Positions 56,201 through 64,000 of a stretch of 64,000 nt of DNA are shown piece after piece. A program made the position numbers and the translations under genes. The DNA is from Cercophora sp. LCS_1. Its lineage: Eukaryota; Ascomycota; Sordariomycetes; Sordariales; Lasiosphaeriaceae. Numbering within the stretch: the stretch's first letter is position 1; each line of letters starts with the position of its first letter. The stretch is from NCBI GenBank assembly GCA_036250225.1, contig JAPZLL010000054.1, positions 62,001-126,000 of the forward strand, read 5' to 3'. The notes beneath the pieces were generated by a model. It was not told the DNA's origin and searched no databases. It saw nothing but the letters and a program-made list of their open reading frames with translations.

Positions 56201-59200
56201 TTCTATTGGATACTGGAGATCCCGAGAAAGGGTGTCTGCGTCTGGCCATGTGCTTCGCCGAGATTCTGTTTGGTCGCAAGAAAGTCAACCGCGGATATCT
56301 GCATCTTGGTCACGGAGATGAGCATCTTCAGTTCGTCAGTCTTCCCAGCTCTCCGGTTATGTTTGGAAGGCCTTGCCTTGCTGAGAGTCACCGTCGTCTC
56401 ACCGCGAAGAGGCCCCGGGTCATCAGACGGCCCAAGCATGCTCATCCGTTTGTCCTCTCCGCACTCTCGCCAAGGGTCCCAAGCCGGCATGTCGTCATTG
56501 CAACGGGTTCCCATGTTGGGGAACCAACCGGGCAGCTGTCTCTACCCAATGGCGACCGACATGCTCCGATCTCGCCCCCGTGCAAGTGCTCCCTCTGCCC
56601 GTCATCACTCTGTATCTGCAAAATACTCGAGTCCGAAAGTGTCTGACCATCCACACCCTCATGCGCGCTGCTTCCCCTCCTTCAAAGTCGTCTGCTAGTC
56701 GCTTGCGAGGCAGGACTGGTCCACTGCTGCTCCTGCTCAAGGGACAAGCTTCTCACACCCCCAGTGTCTGCCCCGCAAAGCCCAGGCCCCCAACCATGTC
56801 TGAGATCTCGCAATCGACCATCCTGTGGGATGGCAAACCGCAGCAAGCCCAAGGATTGTGTTTCATCTTCTGCGATGAGCCGTCCAGACTGACAGGGGGC
56901 CCTCCACTTTGTTGGGCTGCGCAGGCAAACGGCAACAAAGGCGACCCTAGCTCCTTCCCGGTGCTGTCCACTCCAATCGCAATGTCGTTTCATTCCGACT
57001 GCGCTCCCTGCTCGCCGATTTTGTTTGTCTCGCTTGCCACGAATGTCTCTCCACCCCCAAACCGACTGGAAGGTCGTTTTTGTGAGGCCTTCCCATCCAG
57101 TTGCGGCGGACATCCTGTAGACTTTGACTGATGACGGGGTCTTGCTGTATTCTTGATCCAGGAACGGTGATTCAGTTGAAAAGGGGCCTGCTCATGTCCT
57201 CGGGCGGTTTCGAAGAAGTCCTGGCCAACTTGTTGGTTTCCGGGTTACACGGGCGTCGCTTTCCCGTGCCAGTCTGATACGGGCGTAAGGCTCTCCTCGC
57301 ACGAGAGAGATTAGTGGCCCAGGCCCATTTAGAGTGCACGCATTGCTGCATGATCGAGCGAAAAAGCCGAGATGATGTGGATTTGCGGCTTCCCGCATAC
57401 CTGCGAAAGGGTTGGGACGGAGCATGTCGACAACACGGTCGGGTCTTTCCTGTATATCGCATCAATTGATTCGCCACGAGCCCCTGTCGATACCATCGCC
57501 CAGCCATCGATCTAGTCTCTCCTTGCCTGAACCACCGTACCAGGTGGGAAACAGTAACACAACCGCATGTCCATCAATGGTGAACCGTCCAGCGCCCAGT
57601 GGCCCGTACAACGTCTTCCGGGATGCTGGGTCGACCCGCGAGCGAACATATAAGGCAAGTGTTTCAACAACCGATGAGGCGCTGAAGATGCATACCCCGG
57701 CGCGATATTCGAGCCGGAGGGATCATGGCGTCCGGGGATGCGAGGTTTGTGCGACAGACAATTCTTGGCGGCCAGCATGACTAGTACGGCCGTTGAGATT
57801 TCCACGACAACAACAGCGAGCATCCTCAGAAGCGCCACAGGGGCATTCACGGCACTGGTTGAGGCATTATGGTGACGGCCGTGGTTGATTTCGTCCTGTC
57901 GCGGCCAAATCTTCGTTAAGTGAATTGGAAAATGTCACACGCGCCGAAGTGAAGGTGGAACTCGAAGAAGACTTCGGTCCTGTCGACCCAAGATCCCAAG
58001 TCGCAATGTGCAGCTTCCATCATGTTGGGCTACCGGCGTCAGGGCTTCTCTGGCCAACGCAGACGTGGTAGAATCAGTGCAGCAACGCTTGGAAGCGTAT
58101 CCGCCAAAGGCCACCGATATGGTTCCTGAAGAGCCGTGTCCTGGTGGTGTGTCGCATCGCCGCGGAATTGGTTGGCGAGTGCTACAGAACCGAAGGGGTC
58201 ACAGGGCGATGGTCAGCTTTGCGTCCGTTGTGGGTTCTATGCCCGCTCCTCGTGGGGATTATACTGTCTGATAGTGGAAGATGGAGGATTGGTGTCTCTT
58301 GGGTGATGGGCCATGATGCTTCTGCAGTCGTGCAGGATCCGTATTGTTGACAAGGTTTGCGAAACAGTAGGTCTCAGGCACGACTGCAGCGGGGCTACCT
58401 TTAGGCTAGCATCCAACCTTGAACCAGTCTGTCGGGCCGTGTTGACTTGTCACCGACCCGGGGTTTCCTGCAGAGGGCCGAGATTCTAGACCATCGGAAC
58501 GCGCCGTCCTGTGTAATCCAGACAGTAGGGAGAGAAATTTGAAGCGGTTGAGGGACCGTCGTCTTTTGCAGTATCATACGCAAAAGAAGCTCGAAACGCG
58601 GATGGTGGAGAGAGGGATGAGATCACAAGCATTGTCGCTGAATACTGCCAAGGGCAAGCCTGTTGGGTGTCAGGGCCTGGGTACGCTAAGGTGGTGCGAC
58701 GGTTAGTAGATCTGCGGCAAGCGAGAGCCCAGTTGATGGTGGCACGGCTCAACTGCCGAGATGTGCCATTTGCGGGAGCACCCAGCGCCACCGCTGCCAG
58801 GGTCAGGCTCCATGGCCGCGGCGACATCGAGAAATCGTGGGGAGCGGCAATCGTAGGAGGGCGGTCCTGGCTTGTGAAATGGCGCAGCGTGAAGATGGAC
58901 AGAGGGGCCGAGTCTGCGAGGAGATGATACACAAAGCCAGAACCGATGTCACACACAAGACTGGGATGCGAATGCCGCTGCCCACTCGGTCCCAGGAACC
59001 CCTCTGACGGATTCCGCGCTCACGCCTTGCTGCGGAAACTCGAGGACTTGCGGTGTACGGCCGTATCCAGTACCCGAGTGCTGCTGATTTCCCAGCAGCA
59101 GCAGCTCTCTTCAACTCGGGAAGATCGCAGATGATGGCCGTGGAATCGGGCGCTGGGATGGGCGCATTGGGCAATGTTCGGAAGCAAAATGGCGCACGAG

Positions 59201-62200
59201 CTGGAAAGTCATGGCTGATGAGATACCGCAATAAGGTTCCCTGCATCAGCGGAGACCCCGCGATCTGCTGCTGTCTCCCGGCCTTTGAACGGCAGTTGCG
59301 AACCTTGACTGTTGGCGCCTTCCCTCTCGTCCCTGAACGCCTGGCCCAGGCGCCAGCTGAAACGCCAATGGATGCAGCGAAGACTCCGAAGACATGGGTG
59401 GCCTTTGGCAGACTGTATGCATTGTTCGTGCAAAAACCACGAGGGCTTTGATTTTCCATCATCCCATGTTCTTTCTTCGCCGTCCACCCGCCTGCCCCGC
59501 CGCCCGCTCCGCCGATCGGCCCCAAAAGCCAGCAGCAGGACGCTCGGCGCTGAGCCAACTTTCCGAAGTCGGGTGGTCATTCGCCACTGGGGCCGACGTC
59601 CAGCTGCCGGTCGGTTTCTCATGAAGCACACAGCACGCAACAATGCTGCATAGCGACTTCCCGCTGCCCCCGGGGCCCTGCACTGGCCGATGCCTTGGCC
59701 CAGCTGCCGCGGTGTCGGAATCCTGACATCCCAGTCTCCGAAGATGGGCGATGCGCTGCTGAGGCAGGCAGCATTGTACGGAATATGTATGTATTGCTCT
59801 GTACCTTTGTCGACTCAAGTGCCAGTGCTTGACAGCAGCCAGCCCAGCGGCGACTACGTGCGTATCTGCCACAAAGCAATAATCGCTGTCCAACCACACT
59901 CGCGCAGGTGCCCAGCGAGACGCTAATCCCTCCTGCCCCACGAAGCCTGATCCCTGAGAGAGAGACATGCATCCCAGGTGGCTGCACACCCTCGACCGTG
60001 ACTGCCCTGGCCTCCGCTGCGCGCCCGTACAATTTACGATCCGGCGATGCTTACTCCGGCCTGCCGTCAACCTTGTGCCGCCATCGAGGCTGAGAGATGC
60101 GAGTTATTCCGTACGGTGTACGGGACCATCTCGCCCAGGGGCTCCATGTTTGGCCCCCGAGCAAGACTGGCTGGCATCGGCCAATTGACCCTATAACTAC
60201 CCTCCGAGTCCCGGCACTTGTTGCTCTTGTGCTCTATTTGGCACCGGGCCCTACAACCATCCGACAACGCTGTAGCGCGCGCATACCATACCAGGTGAAC
60301 GTTGGTCGGTGTTTGCGATGCGACAGACTGCGAGGTTGAAGCTTACCGATTCCAGCAAAGGACACAAAACAAAACGCGATAAGGCATCTCCATCTCCAAA
60401 CACTGCACAAGTTCGCCGACCTTGCAACGGATGGTGCACTCAAAGCCCACCTAGTATCGGCCCGCACGAACGACCGCTGCTTCTAGGTGGCCGCAAGAGC
60501 GATCCTCGTTGAAAAGCAGATCCAGAGGTCGAAGGGATTTGGTTGGGGTCTAGTTCGGTAAGCTCCGAATCTTGGCGTGTCGTTGTCACTCCCTGGTCCT
60601 ATCAGCTGCTCTGTGCAGCTGCGCTGATGGCAGCTGGCTCGAACCCGTCAACCCAGCCGCCACATCGAAGCCATTAGCTGCAGGGACCACTGGCTGCCTC
60701 TCAAAGTGTGCACCATTACACGCGCGGTTGGCAACGCGCCGGTGCCAGCCCGCGCGAACACCGTCGCCGTCGTTGGTGTCGGCACGGGTGGCGAGTGATG
60801 CCAGCTCCCAACCTCGCGGCTGACGTTGGCGTTGACGTTGACTGCGCACTTGGAGGAGGAAAACACGAGCATGGGACCCCAAGTCCCAGCGCGGGATTTG
60901 GGGCATTGCTCGACCCTTCTCCAATGGCTTTCTGGCGTTCCTAATTGAGCGGGTCTGACCAATGAGCCGCCAGGTAACACACAGCACGATTTCTCATCAG
61001 AGAGCGCCGAGCTGGATTGCCAGCCGATCTGGTCTGCGAAGACGGGCGAGCCGTGAGCGCAACACGGAAGTCGCAAGAGATTGAACGGACGGGCGGTCGG
61101 CGCTGCTGCAGACGGGGCCCGGAGGGCTTGCACAGCACTCGCAGCGGATCGTCATCGACATTCGCCCGGCGACCGTGGAAGTGCCGAGTGAGGGAGCAAG
61201 GGCGGGAATATCGCCGGCTTGGACATCGTGATCACAGGGGTGACCCAGGTGCGCTTCCCTTCTGTGCTGGTCTGGGGTTGGGGCGACACCCAAAAGGAGA
61301 TCTCTCCTCTGGCTGTCGTCCGCGTGCTCTTCCAATGGTATCGCGGCTAACAAGCCCTGCAGGGAATCCCTGCACAAATCTTTTCTCGGCCTCTCATTTG
61401 GTCAGCCACCCCTGATCGATTCCCGACGATCGCCAACCGCACGCCGCGGGGTGTTCGCCGAATTCTTGGAGTCCACTTACACCGCGCTTCGGAGTAAGTA
61501 CCTTTGGCCCGCTAGCTGCCCTTCCCCCTGCGCGCACATCGACGCCTCAGTTGGTTTCTTTTCTTACTTTTTGCGGTCTCTGATACTGTGTCCGAGCCGT
61601 TCCGCTTGTTTTTCAGTCTGTCAATTTCTCTGGCCTCTTGCTTTTTGCCCTCCCTTTTGACCTCCCTGGGGTCTGCGTATTTCCGCCGACCGCGTTGTAT
61701 CGAGAGCCGCCCTCAGGGGAGTCTGGTCTGTAACTGGGCCGCTCTGGACGATCGCTCCCTGCTGCCGTTCCCGCCCCAGCCGGCCGTCCATCCTTGCAGC
61801 CTGACACCCCCATCCTGCCAACCCTTGCATCATTCGCATCAACGTATCGACTCAGGGACAATGAAATCTTGCATTCAACGGCGGCATCAGTCTCAACTTG
61901 CTGGCTTCACTCGCGCCCTGTAGTGCCCGCCCCGTCGCCCTCTGGTCAGATCAAGAGTCCACGACCACGATCGGCGACAGCTGCACGACGACGCCCCCAC
62001 TTGGACCGCTCTTTCCTGCTTCTTGCATACCAGGCCTTGCACAAGCCGGGTCTTGTGCTCTGGGCAGGTGGGGAGAAGGTTGAGGCGGGGAAGTGGATGC
62101 ATCGCGTTGTATCCTCACCCAACACCCACCCTTCTCAGCATCTGATGCGGCGTCCAAGATCTCAAACACACATTCCTGCGCGAACCTGCCGCCCGCTCCA

Positions 62201-63284
62201 GCATACTCTAACCCTCCCGAGATATGCAGCTGCCGGTCCGTGTCTCTAACGTCTCTCTCCTAATGTCTGCACCGCCTGCACATGACTGAGCTGCACCACC
62301 ATTTTGTTTTTCTGTTCCCCTCCCCGTTTTCTTTCCAGTACCGCACCACATTGAACACGGTGTCTGACCCGTCTTGCGTCTTGGTTTCGTCCACACGTCC
62401 ATCTGTCTCTTGCTGTCTCTACCCGACAACGAACGAACGACTCACGGGAACCTGCACTGGCAGCTCTCTGATCGCAGCCATTCTGACCTTGCCATGCGAA
62501 CAGGTTCGGGGTAGCTGCATACGATCAGATTTTTGTCTCCACCACGAGGGGTCCGAACCGAGAATTGAGACTTGACGGCGACATCTTTGTACCAGGCTGC
62601 TAGGAACTAAGGTCCGTCTTTGTGTCACCCCTTCGTCCCCCCTGTCATTTGGCGAAGAAAAAAGTGTAGGGAATGGCCTTGAACCATGGTGGATCGATCT
62701 GGGGATGGGATCTAGACATGGATCCAGGCCAGACCTTGGTTCTCAGTGGGAGTTCTGGGGATTCCTTGACTAACTCTTACCAGGCTCTCTCGTCTTTGTC
62801 CGGGGAAAACACACAGTCTTGCCCAGAGCTTGCGTTGCTTGGCCGCCTGTTCGGTAGAAGCGCCTTATTTAGCTCTTTAGGGGCTCACTTCTCGACCGGG
62901 ACCAGACGTTGACCCAGGAACCCAGTCGAGTTTCGCGGCACTCTGTTTGGTGTCGGTTTGAACGTCCCACACCCATTGACCAGTCAGGTATGTCCATGGT
63001 GTTTCGCGCCGCAACCTCAAACAGGGCGGTAGTGTGGTGGCGTTTCTCCCCAGTTGTCCCAGGGATCTGGGAATATCGGGCGAGCAGTGACTGATTGGTC
63101 CCAAGACAGCCTCACAGCAACCGCTAGCAACCTTTGGCCAGGAACCTTAGGATTTTTGTTGACTCGAGACACCCGACACCCTCGATACCCGTTTCAGCCG
63201 TTTTCCATTCGATATTCCCCAAACCGACCGGTGTTTCGTTGGCGAGAATTCGATTCCAGAGCAATTAGTCCCAAATCAGTTTGA
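53285..63284. other. 10-kb stretch without a recognisable gene, upstream of the 63.3-kb gene
   Basis: No frame on either strand shows a known motif, a coherent splice chain or sustained protein-like composition; the longest frames (298 codons at 53255-54151 minus, 278 codons at 55030-55866 plus) overlap others and look random. A (TG)n run lies at about 53875-53891. No transposon ORF or terminal repeat was seen, and the composition is balanced and not RIP-like. It probably is promoter, long untranslated leader with upstream ORFs, or non-coding RNA territory of the gene that starts at 63285. Confidence 0.5.
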
Positions 63285-64000
63285 ATGTCTGCGATCAAGT
63301 ACGACCGACCGGGGTACAAGGTGTATGAAGTGAGTCCTGAGTCCTCCCATCAGTTAGACGCGTGGAATTTGGCTGTCCTCGACGCTCAGCCTCCCACGTA
63401 GGCCGGGCGAGGCAAGGCAGCCGGGGAGCGGTTGCGCTGTGCTGCCTGTATTGCGCTCACCGAGACGGGCAGCCTGGGCGCTATGCGCTCGGTCTTTGAA
63501 TTTTGACCGTGAGGATCGGGAGTTATGAAGCCAATGACGCTGACGACGCTGACGACAATGTTCCCACAGCCTGGGTATCACCCACATCGGACAATCATAG
63601 TAGACGAGCAAATCGAGTCACCAGAGACTCTCACTATCCGTTTGGAAGAAGAAGCAGCACGAGTCGGAGGGGACCTCAGTGGGGACTCCCCGACCGGTCT
63701 CCTTCCAATGTCGACATACAAGGCTCAGCCGCCCCAGCTGCACGGTACGTAGAAAAATCCCCGACTCAAAACATTGTGATTGGAAAATTGTGGTCGGTTG
63801 CAATGGCATTTCATGCCACCCCTTTTTCTTTGGGCCAGGTGGGGCGTTTTTTTTCCTTTACTGTTTGCTGACGGAAGCCTGGGCTTGGTGATAGGGTACG
63901 CAGATCCCCCATACTCACAATACTCGGCTCAGTCTTTCCCGACTCAGCAATCCGAAAATGCCGCCTCCCAGATCAACCAGCTGGCGTTCGCGGCCAACAA
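63285..64000 (+). CDS. 5' end of a new gene, continuing past the right edge
   Basis: Three exons join in phase: 63285-63329 (15 codons, MSAIKYDRPGYKVYE), 63570-63744 and 63895 to the edge. Introns have GTGAGT and GTACGT donors, repeated CTGAC branches, and CACAG and GATAG acceptors. The second exon reads HRTIIVDEQIESPETLTIRL then EEEAARVGGDLSGDSPTG; the third is rich in Gln, Ser, Tyr and Ala (PPYSQYSAQSFPTQQSENAA). The low-complexity Gln/Pro/Ser start and the very long upstream spacer are what one expects of a developmental or transcriptional regulator, but no DNA-binding domain lies within the window, so the function is not assigned. Confidence 0.65.

Noticed and set aside
1..64000. tRNA and rRNA genes
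   Set aside because: I looked for T-arm words such as GGTTCGA with a matching acceptor stem and saw none that fold; the GTTCGATTCC word near 15655 is an amidase exon. A covariance-model scan would be decisive.
1..64000. CRISPR arrays or bacterial-type operons
   Set aside because: Spliceosomal introns and fungal families throughout; no regularly spaced identical repeats with unique spacers.

Overview
The window is nuclear DNA of a filamentous ascomycete (Pezizomycotina, probably a Sordariomycete). Short introns (about 40-240 bp) have GTAAGT/GTATGT-type donors, CTAAC/CTGAC branch sites and CAG/TAG acceptors. The gene families are fungal ones (HET, NLR, TLH-type RecQ, SET, 3CxxC zinc finger, CorA-like, fungal N-terminal domain). 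Relic ORFs are closed mostly by TAG codons, which fits C-to-T mutation in CpA context (RIP). No species call is possible.

Layout: 0-1.9 kb holds the end of an unknown gene and an F-box gene. 1.9-13.3 kb is a transposon graveyard: pogo/Fot1 and Tc1/mariner transposase pieces, a TLH-helicase piece, a frameshifted SET gene, a solo LTR with a 5-bp target duplication and a second LTR copy, a truncated PCK1 copy, and an HNH-like ORF with nine internal stops. One small intact gene (3CxxC zinc finger) survives there. 14.5-21 kb holds three intact enzyme or membrane genes: a nine-exon amidase, a CorA-like membrane protein and an AsaB-type Fe(II)/2-oxoglutarate oxygenase.

21-34.4 kb resembles an allorecognition/innate-immunity neighbourhood: an intact eight-exon NLR (alpha/beta-hydrolase, NB-ARC, TPR; 1,098 aa), a mucin-like single-pass membrane protein, a HET-domain gene split by one in-frame TAG, a decayed fungal N-terminal-domain gene, and an intact three-exon gene with a ubiquitin-like C-terminus. 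34.8-39.6 kb carries damaged small genes and a duplicated pair, one copy intact and one frameshifted.

39.9-48.8 kb (minus strand) is the most striking object. Thirteen exons, all in phase, give one predicted secreted protein of 2,746 aa: signal peptide, complete GH55 beta-1,3-glucanase domain, about 400 aa of Gly/Ser/Thr repeats, an Asp-rich tract, Cys-rich modules, a subtilisin (S8)-like domain whose Asp and Ser positions read Glu and Asp, another Thr-rich linker and three Cys-rich modules.

49-63.3 kb shows no convincing gene. The last 10 kb of it lies directly upstream of a new gene starting at 63285 and running off the right edge, which could be a long promoter or leader.

Exon models were traced by hand from splice signals and reading phase. 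No database search was possible, so family names rest on recognised motifs.
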